The notes beneath the pieces were generated by a model, which worked only from the letters and a program-made list of their open reading frames with translations, was not told where the DNA came from and did no database searches. A program made the translations under genes and the position numbers. A stretch of DNA of 64,000 bases from Bordetella ansorpii (GTDB taxonomy: Bacteria > Pseudomonadota > Gammaproteobacteria > Burkholderiales > Burkholderiaceae_B), in NCBI RefSeq assembly GCF_900078315.1, contig NZ_FKBS01000025.1, positions 372,001 through 436,000 of the forward strand, written 5' to 3'. Positions 46,648-56,688 of this stretch are shown here, in pieces (position 1 is the first letter of the stretch; each line of letters opens with the position of its first letter).

Positions 46648-49160
46648 CCCTGGCCCGCCGCGCACCCCTGTTCGACCAGGAAACGGCGCTGCTCCTCGTT
46701 TTCGATGCCCTCGGCCACCACGGGCAGGCTCAGGCTTTCGCCGATGCGGATGACGGCGCTGGTCAGCGCGCGCGCGGCCTCGTCGCCTTCCAGCCCCAGT
46801 ACGAAGCTGCGATCGAGCTTCAGTTCGTCGACCACCAGACGGCGCAGGTGGCCCAGGCTGGAATAGCCCGTGCCGAAGTCGTCCATGGACAGGCGCACGC
46901 CCAGGGCATGCAGGGACGAGATGGTGGCCAGCGTCTCGGGCGTGGCGTCCAGCAGCACGCCTTCGGTGATCTCCAGCATCAGGTCGCGCGCGGCCAGGCC
47001 GTTGTAGGCCAGCGCCTCTTCGATCACGGCGATGAGTTCCGGATCATGGAAGTTGGTGGCCGACAGATTGACCGAGATCGTCGGCACCGCCACGCCGGCC
47101 ATGCGCCAGTCGGCCAGTTGCGCGCAGGCCTGCCGGATGGCCCACACCCCCAGTGGGTGGATCAGCCCGCACTCTTCGGCCAGCGGCACGAAACGCGCGG
47201 GCGGGATCACGCCCATCTCGGGATGGGTCCAGCGCGCCAGCGCCTCGACGCCATACAACTGGCCATCGGTCAGGCGGATCTGCGGCTGGTACTGCAGATG
47301 CAGCGTGCCGTTGGTCAGGGCGTCGCCCAGCGCGGCCTCCAGCGCCATGCGTTCGTGCGCCTGGCGGTTCATCTCGGGACTGAAGAACGAGATGCGGCCG
47401 CGGCCCGCCGTCTTGGCCTGGTACATGGCCAGGTCGGCATGGCGCAGCAGCGTGTCCATGTCCTCGCCGTTCTCGGGATAGACGCTGATGCCGATGCTGA
47501 CAGACGGCTTCAACGCCACGTCGCCCACGGTGAAGGGCTCGGACAGGGCTTCCAGCATCTGCTCGGCATCGGCCGTCAGGCGGGCGTCTTCGTAGTCGGG
47601 ATAGACCACCACGAACTCGTCGCTGGACAGGCGCCCCACCACGTCGCGCGGACGCGCCAGGCGGCCCAGCCGGCCCGCCACTTCGCGCAGCAGCGCGTCG
47701 CCGGCGGCGTGGCCCATCGTGTCGTTGATCTGCTTGAAGCGGTCGATGTCCAGGAACAGCACGGCCAGCCTGCCGCCGCCCGAGGTCGCCACGTGCGACA
47801 CCGCCTGCTGGGCGCGCGCCAGCAGCAGGTTGCGGTTGGGCAGGCCGGTCAGTTCGTCGTAGAACGCCAGTTGGCGAATGCGCGCGCGGGCTTCGTCGCG
47901 CTCCAGCGCCAGCGCGCACAGGTACACGCTGCCGCCCACCAGCCGATGGTGGAAGGCGTCGGGCCAGCGCGGCTCGCGGAAATACAGGTCGAAGGTGCCC
48001 AGCACCTGGCCGTCGCTGGACTTGATCGGCGAGGACCAGCAGGCCACCAGGTCCTGCGGCAGCGGCAGATGGCGGTGCTCGGCCCACAGCGGATCGGTGA
48101 CGATGTTGCGCACCATCACCGGCCGGCCCAGGAAAGCGGCGCTGCCCGTGGACAGCGTCTCCGCGCCGATGGGCAGGCCGTCCAGCGCGTTCAGGTAGGC
48201 CAGCGGCAGGCTGGGGCCGGCCAGGGGACGCATATAGCCCTGGGCGTCGACGCGCGTCACGCTGGCGACCACGTCGGGCGCCAGGCGCTCGACCTCCAGG
48301 CACACCATGCTCATCACCTCGGCCACCGAGACCTCGTTGACCATGGCCTGCATCACGCGGCGCTGCGGGACGTCGTGCACCTTGGTGGGCGTGACGTCGA
48401 CCAGCACGTCGACCACGTTGCATAGCTGGCCGCGGTCGTCGAACACCGGGTTGGCCATCACCGAGACCCACAGCGGCTTGCCGCTGCGGTCGTAGGCCAG
48501 CAGGTCGCGCTGGTAGCCGGCCGGGAAGGTCAGGCGGCGCTCGAGCTCGTCCATGGTGGCGCGGTCGGGACGGGCGCCCGCCAGCACCTCGCCCAAGGTG
48601 CGGTTGCGCGCATCCTCGTCGGTGTAGCCGAACATGCGGCGGAAGCTGTCGCTGACGTACAGGATGCGTCCGTCCGCGCCGGACACGACCACGGCGTTGC
48701 CGGTGTCGTTGACCCCCAGCAGCAGGCGGATTTCTTCCAGGCGTTCGGCATCGGCGATGGCCTTGCGGCCCAGGATGCAGACGCGCCCGACCACGCCGTC
48801 GGCGTCCAGCACCGGCAGGTAGGTGACTTCGACCCAGATGGGCGAGCCGTCGCGCGCGCGCAGCTTGCAGTTGCCCGTGAAGGGCTGGCCGCGCCGCAGC
48901 TGGTTCCACAGGCGCTCGTCGCCGACGCCGGCCTTGCCGTCGTGCACCGACTCGCACAGCATGTCGTGACGCAGCAGATCGATGTCTTCGCGGGTGTAGC
49001 CGACCAATGACAGGAAGTTGTCATTGGCGCGCAACACGTTGCCGTCGAGGTCGAAATCGCAGGTCAGGATGGCCCGGTCCAGGGCCTGCAGGAACGCCTT
49101 GCCGCCCCATTGCAGGGCATCCTCGCCAGACTGAACATCGGTGTTCAATTCTCGGGACAT
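46578..49160 (-). CDS. PAS-PAS-GAF-GGDEF-EAL cyclic-di-GMP phosphodiesterase
   Basis: This 860-residue signalling protein has two PAS domains (about 25-265), a GAF-like domain (about 290-420), a GGDEF domain with the degenerate sequence SSDEF near 512, and an EAL domain from about 605. The EAL part keeps catalytic motifs VEALARW, NLSATNFHD, EITEGVLL, MDDFGTGYSS, LKLDRSFV and VAEGIENEEQ, so it should hydrolyse c-di-GMP. The GGDEF part is probably a regulatory GTP- or c-di-GMP-binding domain; an RPRD inhibitory-site motif is retained. Domain order resembles DosP. It starts three bases after the siaD stop. Confidence 0.92.
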   Translation of the reverse strand: MSRELNTDVQSGEDALQWGGKAFLQALDRAILTCDFDLDGNVLRANDNFLSLVGYTREDIDLLRHDMLCESVHDGKAGVGDERLWNQLRRGQPFTGNCKLRARDGSPIWVEVTYLPVLDADGVVGRVCILGRKAIADAERLEEIRLLLGVNDTGNAVVVSGADGRILYVSDSFRRMFGYTDEDARNRTLGEVLAGARPDRATMDELERRLTFPAGYQRDLLAYDRSGKPLWVSVMANPVFDDRGQLCNVVDVLVDVTPTKVHDVPQRRVMQAMVNEVSVAEVMSMVCLEVERLAPDVVASVTRVDAQGYMRPLAGPSLPLAYLNALDGLPIGAETLSTGSAAFLGRPVMVRNIVTDPLWAEHRHLPLPQDLVACWSSPIKSSDGQVLGTFDLYFREPRWPDAFHHRLVGGSVYLCALALERDEARARIRQLAFYDELTGLPNRNLLLARAQQAVSHVATSGGGRLAVLFLDIDRFKQINDTMGHAAGDALLREVAGRLGRLARPRDVVGRLSSDEFVVVYPDYEDARLTADAEQMLEALSEPFTVGDVALKPSVSIGISVYPENGEDMDTLLRHADLAMYQAKTAGRGRISFFSPEMNRQAHERMALEAALGDALTNGTLHLQYQPQIRLTDGQLYGVEALARWTHPEMGVIPPARFVPLAEECGLIHPLGVWAIRQACAQLADWRMAGVAVPTISVNLSATNFHDPELIAVIEEALAYNGLAARDLMLEITEGVLLDATPETLATISSLHALGVRLSMDDFGTGYSSLGHLRRLVVDELKLDRSFVLGLEGDEAARALTSAVIRIGESLSLPVVAEGIENEEQRRFLVEQGCAAGQGYLFSPALPAAEFSEWVRARQAS

Positions 49161-49163
49161 CGA

Positions 49164-49994
49164 CTACTCCGCAGGCGAAGCATTGGGGTCGACCGGAAGC
49201 GGACCCGGCCCATCGGCCGCCACGCGATCCCGTCCCTGTTGCTTGGCGCTGTACAGCGCGTGGTCCGCTCGGGTAAGGGTATCGTTGAACGCCTCGCCCG
49301 GCCGATACTGGGCCATGCCCACGCTGACCGTCAAGCCGATTTCACCGGACGGCGCCAGGACGCGCAACTCGCGCACCTGGCACACCAGGCGCTCGAGCAT
49401 CGCCTTGGCATCCTCCAGCCCCGACTCCGGCAGCAGCAGCAGGAATTCGTCTCCGCCCCAACGGCCGCAGGCGTCATATTGGCGCAGGCCGTCGTGCAGC
49501 AGGCCCGCCACGCCGATCAGCGCGCGGTCGCCCACGTCGTGGCCGTGCTGGTCGTTGATCTGCTTGAAGTGATCGACGTCCAGCATGACCAGCACGAAAC
49601 GGCGCGAATGCCGGGCGGCGCGCTCGGTCTCTTCCTTCAACACCTCGATCAGCGCGCGGCGGTTGGCCAACCCGGTGAGCTCGTCGTGGATGGAAGCATT
49701 CTTCAGCGCGGCATTCAGCTCGCGCATCATGTTCTGGTAGTGGTCGGAGATGCGCACGATGCGCGACAGCTTGCGCAACTGGCGGTCGAAACGGCGGCAG
49801 ATATCCAGCTCGCGCTCGCGCGCCATCGACTGGAAGGCGTCGGACAGATGCGTGATGCGTTCGACGCGTTCGAGCACGTCGGACGTGTGTTGCCACAGGT
49901 CGCTCAGCGCGCCATGCAGGGGATGCCCTGCATACTCGGGGTCGGCCAGCAGGGAACTGACGCGCCGCTCGAGATCAGCGGTATCTTGCTTCAT
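49164..49994 (-). CDS. siaD: Diguanylate cyclase SiaD
   Basis: This 276-residue diguanylate cyclase has an N-terminal alpha-helical/coiled-coil region (about 1-100) and a C-terminal GGDEF domain with DELTGLANRRAL at 104-115, GGDEF at 180-184 and the product-inhibition motif RQYD at 171-174, exactly five residues upstream. The operon context (siaA, siaB, siaC) identifies it as SiaD, whose activity in Pseudomonas aeruginosa depends on binding unphosphorylated SiaC. It overlaps siaC by ATGA. Confidence 0.92.
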   Translation of the reverse strand: MKQDTADLERRVSSLLADPEYAGHPLHGALSDLWQHTSDVLERVERITHLSDAFQSMARERELDICRRFDRQLRKLSRIVRISDHYQNMMRELNAALKNASIHDELTGLANRRALIEVLKEETERAARHSRRFVLVMLDVDHFKQINDQHGHDVGDRALIGVAGLLHDGLRQYDACGRWGGDEFLLLLPESGLEDAKAMLERLVCQVRELRVLAPSGEIGLTVSVGMAQYRPGEAFNDTLTRADHALYSAKQQGRDRVAADGPGPLPVDPNASPAE

Positions 49995-50368
49995 TCACGG
50001 CCTATCACGTCAAAGGGGAACGAGCAGTCTTCCTTGAACTCTTCGGCCAGCTCGCCCACGCGCTCGTTGCGCATGTCGTAGAACCATTCGACCTTGACCT
50101 GCCGGCCCTGCTCATGGGCGGCTTCCAGCAGATCGAAGATCTCCATGACGGCCTTGATGCTGCTGGTGTTCAGGTACAGCAGTTCGAGTTCCAGGCGCAG
50201 CGGCCCGGTGCTGTCGCGCAGATAGGTTTCCACCCACTCCAGCACGGGACCGAACAGCTCGAACGAGTTCTCGGGATAGGAGTCGCCGCCCATGCGCAGC
50301 ACGCCGGATTTAGCGTCGGTCAGGATGGAAGGAGTGGATTGGGTGCCGGGTAGATTCAAATCATTCAT
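49991..50368 (-). CDS. siaC: SiaC, phosphorylatable activator of SiaD (DUF1987)
   Basis: This 125-residue DUF1987 protein contains LELLYLNTSSIKAVMEIFDL (60-79). The threonine at position 68, in NTSS, corresponds in number and context to the SiaB-phosphorylated Thr68 of P. aeruginosa SiaC. Phosphorylation by SiaB prevents, and dephosphorylation by SiaA permits, activation of SiaD. The length is normal and the gene appears intact. It overlaps siaD. Confidence 0.92.
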   Translation of the reverse strand: MNDLNLPGTQSTPSILTDAKSGVLRMGGDSYPENSFELFGPVLEWVETYLRDSTGPLRLELELLYLNTSSIKAVMEIFDLLEAAHEQGRQVKVEWFYDMRNERVGELAEEFKEDCSFPFDVIGRE

Positions 50369-50387
50369 ATCGGACTCTGCGGACGAT

Positions 50388-50928
50388 TTAGATGGCGACG
50401 CTCAGGCTGAAGAAGGCCCGGCCGTTTTCGATCTGCGGGCTGAGGCTGGCCTGCAGCGGACCGCTGGCGCGGCGCGCGATGTCGATCAGGCCCAGGCCTG
50501 CGCCGGTGACCGTGCCCGGCACGCGGGGCTTGTGCAATTGCGCCTTGTATTCCGCCTTCAGCGCGGCCTTGTCCATGCCGGCCATGGCGGTCGACGATGG
50601 CCACCAGGCGTTCGCCGTGCGCCGCCTCGACCATGTTGCCGGCCGACACCACGTAGCCGCCCGCGTCGCGGCGGTTGATGGCCACCGTGGCGCTGGCCTC
50701 GGCGTCGTTGCACTGCAGGGCGTACTGGCGGATGTTCTGGATCATCTCGATGTACACCGAGAACACGTCCATGGCCTCGGCCGGGCGGGTGTGCTCGGCA
50801 TCCAGGTAATTCTTCAACGCATTGCCGATCTCTTCGATCAGGCTGCGAGAAATCGGGCCGTTGAAGCACAGCAGCGTGCGATTCTTGTCGAAGCGCTCGC
50901 GCAGGGCGTAGAGATCGGAAGCATTCAT
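50388..50928 (-). pseudogene. siaB: SiaB kinase gene with single-base frameshift
   Basis: From ATG 50928 the frame reads MNASDLYALRERFDKNRTLL through GNMVEAAHGERLVAIVDR, then goes out of frame. The natural continuation, MAGMDKAALKAEYKAQL to ARRASGPLQASLSPQ and FFSLSVAI, is intact in the adjacent frame (ends 50388). Removing one G from GG at 50586-50587 (plus strand) restores a continuous 179-codon protein of the SiaB/DUF6272 family. SiaB phosphorylates SiaC. Left uncorrected, the first frame runs on into siaC and lacks the C-terminal ATP-binding part. It could be a true mutation or a sequencing error. Confidence 0.85.
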
Positions 50929-50953
50929 AGCGGTCACACCTTGGTGGCCAGGT

Positions 50954-52939
50954 TCATTCGAAACGGAAAGACAGCAGCGTGATGTCGTCGCGCTGCGGCC
51001 GCGCTCCCCGGTAGTCGTCCAGCGCCTGGCTGAACGCCTGGGCCTGCTCGGAAAGCGGCTGCCGGGCATGCCGGGTAAGCATGTCGGCAAAGCGGCGGCT
51101 GCCGAATCCGAAACCGTGTTCGCCGCCCGCCTGGTCCAGGAACCCGTCTGTAACCAGATAGTAAGTCCACCCAGGCTGAAGCGACAGTTCGACGTTCTCG
51201 TATTCGCCCGGCCGCTTGTCGCCCAGCGCGCGGCGCCCGCCGGGCAACTCCTGCAACACCTCGCCATCGCTGGCGTACAACGAAATCTTGGCGCCGGAAT
51301 AGACCAGCCGGTGATTCGACCAGTCTATATACACCAGTCCTGCGTCCGTATTGATGGCAAGCGTGCGCGGCAACTGCGCATCGGCCAGCATGGCGCGGAT
51401 GGCGGCATCGGTGGCGGCCAGCACGGCGGCCGGACTGGCAGGGCCGACCTCGGCGATGGCCAGGTCGATGGCGGCGCGCGCCAGCATGGTCATCAGGGCG
51501 CCCGGCACGCCGTGGCCGGCGCAGTCCATCACGCCCAGCAGGCAGTTGGGGCCGTCCGAGCGGAACACGTAGAAATCGCCGCCCACCACGTCGCGCGGCT
51601 TCCACAGCACGAAATGGCGTTCACCCAGCGACCGCACCAGTTGGCGGTCGGGCAGGATGGCGCGCTGGATCAGGCTGGCGTAGTCGATGGAGTCGCCGAT
51701 CTTCTTCTGCGCCTCGGCCATCTCGCGGTTGGCGCTTTCCAGTTCCCGGGTGCGCTCGCGCACCTTGTCTTCCAGCTCTGCGGTGTGGGTGCGCACCTTG
51801 TCGGCCATGACGCCGAAGGCGCGGCTCAGATCGCCGATCTCGTCCTGGCCGGCAGGCGGCAGCGTGACGTCGTAGCGGCCGGCGGCGATGGCGCGCGCCG
51901 ACTGCTGCAGCCGGCGCAGCGGGCGCAGCATCAGGCGCTCGACGGCATAGCCGAAGCCCAGCAGCATGGCCGCCACCAGCAGCACCACGCCGATGGCGGC
52001 GGGCCACAGCCAGGCGGCATCGGCCACCCGGGCCGCGCTCAGGTCGACCGCCGTCACCACATGCCAGCGCAGTTCAGGGATATAGGCCACCGCCAGCAAC
52101 TGGCGCTTGCCGCCGAATTGCCCCCAGACGGTCTGTACCTGCTGGGGGTCGGACTGGGCACGCTGCAGCGCTTCGCGCAACGGCGCCTCGTCGCTGGCGC
52201 CCACCAGGCCGTACACGCTGCTGTGGCTGGAGTCGGCGCGGGTGGCCGAGTTGTAGGCGATGCGCGAGGCATCGTGGAAAGCCTGGATGGCGCCGGACTG
52301 GTCGACGATCATCGGCGTGACGCCGGGATCGCTGTTGGTGATGAATTCGTCGAGGAAGGCGTTGAGGTTCAGGCCCGAGCCGGCCAGGCCCAGCACCCGG
52401 CTGCCGTCGCGCACCTGGACGTTGATCCAGACGCTGGTGACCTTCAGCTGCAGGTCCGGATTGACGTTGATGTTGTACAGGTCGGGCGAACGCACCGAGG
52501 CGAAGAACCAGCCATCGTCCGGCTTGTCCGGCGACAGCGTATAGCGCGGCGGCTGGGGCGTGGACTGCGGCTTGTCGCTGAAGTAATAGTGGTTGCTCAG
52601 CGCGCTGATGACGAAGAACGACTGGCTGCGCAGGTCGCCGCGGTAGCCCTCGGCCTCGCGGAAGAACAGCTCGCGCGTGGCGGCATCGTCCTCGTTCAGC
52701 AGAAACCGGCGCGTGACCTCGGAATCGGCCAGGCGCAGCGACAGGGCGAGTTCGCGCGAGATGGGCGCCAGGATCTTCTGGCGGCTGAGCAGGGTGACGT
52801 TCTCGACGTAGGCACGGCCGAAATGTTCGCGGACGCTATCGAAGACATGCCAGCCGATCGCCGCGGCGGAAATCAGCGCGATCAGGCACGCAAGGGCCAA
52901 AGCCAGCAAGGACTTGGTCCTCAACCCCCATTTCGCCAT
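50954..52939 (-). CDS. siaA: Membrane PP2C-type phosphatase SiaA
   Basis: This 661-residue sensor phosphatase has transmembrane helix 1 at about 8-30, a periplasmic dCache-like sensor (about 35-305), helix 2 at about 311-335, HAMP (about 336-390), a short coiled coil (EDKVRERTRELESANREMA) and a cytoplasmic PP2C/SpoIIE domain. The PP2C domain has metal-binding GGDFYVF, MDCAGHGVPGALMT and the C-terminal RDDITLLSFRF. SiaA dephosphorylates SiaC and thereby switches on SiaD. It heads the operon siaABCD-phosphodiesterase. Confidence 0.93.
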   Translation of the reverse strand: MAKWGLRTKSLLALALACLIALISAAAIGWHVFDSVREHFGRAYVENVTLLSRQKILAPISRELALSLRLADSEVTRRFLLNEDDAATRELFFREAEGYRGDLRSQSFFVISALSNHYYFSDKPQSTPQPPRYTLSPDKPDDGWFFASVRSPDLYNINVNPDLQLKVTSVWINVQVRDGSRVLGLAGSGLNLNAFLDEFITNSDPGVTPMIVDQSGAIQAFHDASRIAYNSATRADSSHSSVYGLVGASDEAPLREALQRAQSDPQQVQTVWGQFGGKRQLLAVAYIPELRWHVVTAVDLSAARVADAAWLWPAAIGVVLLVAAMLLGFGYAVERLMLRPLRRLQQSARAIAAGRYDVTLPPAGQDEIGDLSRAFGVMADKVRTHTAELEDKVRERTRELESANREMAEAQKKIGDSIDYASLIQRAILPDRQLVRSLGERHFVLWKPRDVVGGDFYVFRSDGPNCLLGVMDCAGHGVPGALMTMLARAAIDLAIAEVGPASPAAVLAATDAAIRAMLADAQLPRTLAINTDAGLVYIDWSNHRLVYSGAKISLYASDGEVLQELPGGRRALGDKRPGEYENVELSLQPGWTYYLVTDGFLDQAGGEHGFGFGSRRFADMLTRHARQPLSEQAQAFSQALDDYRGARPQRDDITLLSFRFE

Positions 52940-53208
52940 GTTTGAACGATTCCTGACTAGTCATTAAAGCGCCGTGCGGTACGGCACATGGCGGACGGGT
53001 GCATCCGCGTATACGTCTGCTGTGGCAACCAGCGGGCGCGAGGGCAATGCGAGGGATTGCCGGCCACCGACTCGGGCACGGCCCAGAGTGTAGCCGCTGA
53101 AGATGCGAAATTCTAAACGGACAGCGGCAATTAGACCTCAAAAAGTGAAAGGTCGGTATCAATCTGACAACGTTTACATTGGCCGTGGCCGGCCCGCCGA
53201 CATTCAGG
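52940..53208. other. Intergenic region with the siaA promoter
   Basis: This 269-base gap lies between siaA (transcribed leftwards) and the end of livF. It has no gene. The segment 53100-53185 is A+T-rich relative to its surroundings and probably carries the siaA promoter. A small GCCGT/ACGGC hairpin at about 52970-52990 lies in the siaA leader. I could not identify a specific operator. Confidence 0.45.
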
Positions 53209-53912
<704 letters not shown>

Positions 53913-53916
<4 letters not shown>

Positions 53917-54695
53917 GCTTCCTCCACGGTTTCGTCGTCGCCCAGATAGGCCTGGCGCACCTCGGGATTGGCGCGTATCTCGTCCGGCGTGCCGGTGGCG
54001 ATGACGCGGCCATACACCAGCACCGAGATGCGGTCGGCCAGCCGGAACACCGCCTGCATGTCGTGCTCGACCAGCAGCATGGCCGCCTCGCCGCGCAGGC
54101 TGTCGATCAGGTCGGCCAGCCGCAGGGTTTCGTCGGGGCCCATGCCGGCCATGGGCTCGTCCAGCAGCAGCACCTTGGGACGCGCGGCCAGCGCCAGGGC
54201 GAACTCCAGCTTGCGCTGCTCGCCGTGCGGCAAGGTGCCCGCGGGGCGCTCCAGCAGCGCGGCATCCAGCGCGCACTGCCGCGCCAGCGCGCGGGCCTGC
54301 TCGTACAGCGCCTCTTCGCGGCCGCGGGCCCGCCAGAACCGGAAACTGCTGCCCGCATGCGCCTGCACGGCCAGCAACAGGTTGTCCAGCACGCTGAACG
54401 ACTTGAAGATATTGGTGATCTGGTACGAGCGCGACAGGCCGGCGGCCACGCGCTGGTGGCCGTTCATGCCGCTGACGTCGGCGCCGGCCACGGTCAGCGT
54501 GCCCGCATCGGCCGGCAGGGTGCCGGACAGCAGATGGATCAAGGTCGACTTGCCCGCGCCGTTCGGGCCGATCAGCGCGTGGATCTCGCCGGGACGCAGC
54601 GTCAGCGAGACATGGTCGGTGGCCAGCAGCGCGCCGAAGCGCTTGACCAGTCCCTCGGCCTGCAGGGCTGGCATGAAATCGGCGGCGGCCGTCAT
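53913..54695 (-). CDS. livG: Branched-chain amino-acid-type ABC transporter ATPase (LivG-like)
   Basis: This 260-residue LivG-type ATPase has Walker A GPNGAGKST at about 43-51, SRSYQITNIFKSFSVLDNLL, Walker B VLLLDEPMAGMGP and H-loop VEHDMQAVF. The signature motif is LPHGEQRKLEFALAL rather than LSGGQ, a common LivG variant. It is coupled to livM upstream and livF downstream by short overlaps. Confidence 0.92.
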
Positions 54696-55669
54696 GGGCG
54701 GCTCCGGGCGGCGGGCACGGCCTGCCTGGCGGCGCGGCCCGTGAACCACGGTCCCAGCAGGCCGGCCAGGCCGCGCGGGGCGCCGAACACCACGGCCAGC
54801 AGCAGGATGCCCAGCGGCAGGTGCCAGTATTCCGTCCACATCTTCAACACCTCTTCCAGCACCAGCATGACCACCGCCCCCACCACGCCGCCATAGCGCA
54901 GCCCGACGCCGCCCACCAGCACCATGATCAGCAGGTTGGCCGATTGGGTCCAATGCATCAGGCTGGGCGAGATGAACAGATTGTGATTGGCCAGCAGCGC
55001 GCCCGCCAGGCCGGCCGCCGCGCCGCTCAGGCCGAACGCCGCCAGCTTCATGCGATAGACCGGGTAACCCAGGGCTTCCATCCGTGATTCGTTCTCGCGG
55101 ATGCCCTGCAGCGCGGTGCCGAAGCGCGAGTTCACCAGCTTGCCGAACCCCCACAGCAGCAGCACGAACACCCCCAGCACCAGGTAATAGAACGCGCGGT
55201 CGTTGGCCAGGTCCAGGCCGGGCAGCGTGGAATAGCCCGGCAGGTTCAGGCCGTCCTCGCCGCCGTACTGGCGCAGCGAGATGAAGACGTAATAGAGCAT
55301 CTGCGCGAACGCCAGCGTAATCATGATGAAGTACACCCCGCGCGTGCGCAGCGAGACCGCGCCGGTCAGCACGGCCAGGCCGCCCGCCAGCAACATGGCG
55401 GCAGGCCAGGCCACCAGCGCCGAGGTGACGCCGGACACCCCCAGGATGCCCACGGCGTACGCCCCGGCCCCCAGGAAGGCGGCGTGTCCCAGCGCGACCA
55501 TGCCGCCATAGCCCAGCACCAGGTTCAGGCTGGTGGCGGCCAGCGCGTAGATCAGGATGCGGCGCACGAACGAGACATAGAAATCCAGGTCGAACAGCGG
55601 CGCCACCAGCGGAAACGCCGCCAGCGCCAGCAGGAACAGCCCGGTCCAGAGCAGTGAACGGTGGGTCAT
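54692..55669 (-). CDS. livM: Branched-chain amino-acid-type ABC transporter permease (LivM-like)
   Basis: This 325-residue permease with about nine to ten helices has the LivM signature LNLVLGYGGMVALGHAAFLGAGAY near 47-70 and the cytoplasmic loop SRFGTALQGIRENESRMEALG that contacts the ATPases. It sits between livH and livG on the same strand, 14 bases after livH. Confidence 0.93.
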   Translation of the reverse strand: MTHRSLLWTGLFLLALAAFPLVAPLFDLDFYVSFVRRILIYALAATSLNLVLGYGGMVALGHAAFLGAGAYAVGILGVSGVTSALVAWPAAMLLAGGLAVLTGAVSLRTRGVYFIMITLAFAQMLYYVFISLRQYGGEDGLNLPGYSTLPGLDLANDRAFYYLVLGVFVLLLWGFGKLVNSRFGTALQGIRENESRMEALGYPVYRMKLAAFGLSGAAAGLAGALLANHNLFISPSLMHWTQSANLLIMVLVGGVGLRYGGVVGAVVMLVLEEVLKMWTEYWHLPLGILLLAVVFGAPRGLAGLLGPWFTGRAARQAVPAARSRP

Positions 55670-55683
55670 GTCGGATCTCGGGA

Positions 55684-56604
55684 TCAGCCGCGCGCCGGGA
55701 ACAGGCCCGAGGGCCGGAACACCAGCACCCCGGCCATCAGCACGTAGATGCCGATGGCGGCCAGCGTGGGCCCCACGCCGGAGGCCACGTCGGGCGGAAA
55801 GAAGCTGCGCAGCAGCGTGGGCAGAAAGGCGCGGCCGGCCGTATCGACCATGCCCACCAGTAGCGCGCCGGCGAAGGCGCCGCGTATCGAGCCGATGCCG
55901 CCGATGACGATGCAGACCAGCACCAGGATCAGGATTTCCTCGCCCATGCCGACCTGCACGGCCGTCACCGGCCCCAGCAGCGCACCGGCCAGCGCAGCCA
56001 GCATGGCGCCCAGCGCGAACACGCCCAGGAACAGCAAGGGCACGCGCACGCCCATCAGCGTGGCCATCTGCCGGTTGGATGCGCCGGCCCGCACCAGCAC
56101 GCCGGCGCGGGTGCGCGTGACGAACCCGTACAGGCCCACGGCCACGGCCAGACCCAGGCCGATGATCAGCAGGCGATACGCGGGATACATCAGGTCGGGC
56201 AGCAGACGCACCGGACCGGACAGCGCCGCCGGCGTGTTCAGCATCACCGGAGCGGGGCCCCAGATCATCTTGACCAGGTCGTTGGCGATCAGCAGGATGG
56301 CGAAGGTGCCCAGCACCTGGGCCAGGTGATCGCGCACCGCCAGGCGGCGGATCAGCGCCAGTTCCAGCACGGCCCCCACCACGCCCGTGGCCAGCGCGGC
56401 CACGATGACCGCCGCGGTGAACGAGCCCGTGCGCTGCATGGTCTCGGCCGCCACATAGGCGCCCGCCATGTACAGCGAACCATGCGCCAGGTTCATGATG
56501 TCCATGATGCCGAAGACCAGCGTCAGGCCGGCGGCGATCAGGAACAGCATCAACCCGAACTGCAGACCGTTCAGCAACTGCTCGGCGATCAGCGTATACG
56601 TCAT
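55684..56604 (-). CDS. livH: Branched-chain amino-acid-type ABC transporter permease (LivH-like)
   Basis: This 306-residue permease has about eight helices. It begins MTYTLIAEQLLNGLQFGLML and carries the LivH signature LTLVFGIMDIMNLAHGSLYM near 27-46. The ATPase-contact loop includes ASNRQMATLMGV. It forms the translocation pore with LivM. It follows the binding-protein gene after an 84-base gap. Confidence 0.93.
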   Translation of the reverse strand: MTYTLIAEQLLNGLQFGLMLFLIAAGLTLVFGIMDIMNLAHGSLYMAGAYVAAETMQRTGSFTAAVIVAALATGVVGAVLELALIRRLAVRDHLAQVLGTFAILLIANDLVKMIWGPAPVMLNTPAALSGPVRLLPDLMYPAYRLLIIGLGLAVAVGLYGFVTRTRAGVLVRAGASNRQMATLMGVRVPLLFLGVFALGAMLAALAGALLGPVTAVQVGMGEEILILVLVCIVIGGIGSIRGAFAGALLVGMVDTAGRAFLPTLLRSFFPPDVASGVGPTLAAIGIYVLMAGVLVFRPSGLFPARG

Positions 56605-56688
56605 CGACTTCCCCTGTGCCGCGGGCGTCGCGCGCCCGCGGTCGATCGGCGCGGCGTCGTGGCGCCGCGCCGTGCTGCTACCGCAAAA

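Noticed and set aside
44628-48425. A 1265-codon open frame on the plus strand across the SDR, LysR and EAL genes
   Set aside because: It is antisense to well-supported genes, has no domain, and is Gln/His/Arg-rich as expected for the reverse frame of high-GC genes.
50365-50928. A complete alternative SiaB reading straight through to the start of siaC
   Set aside because: After the frameshift point the product becomes Arg/Gly/His-rich and loses the conserved C-terminal half, which is intact in the neighbouring frame.
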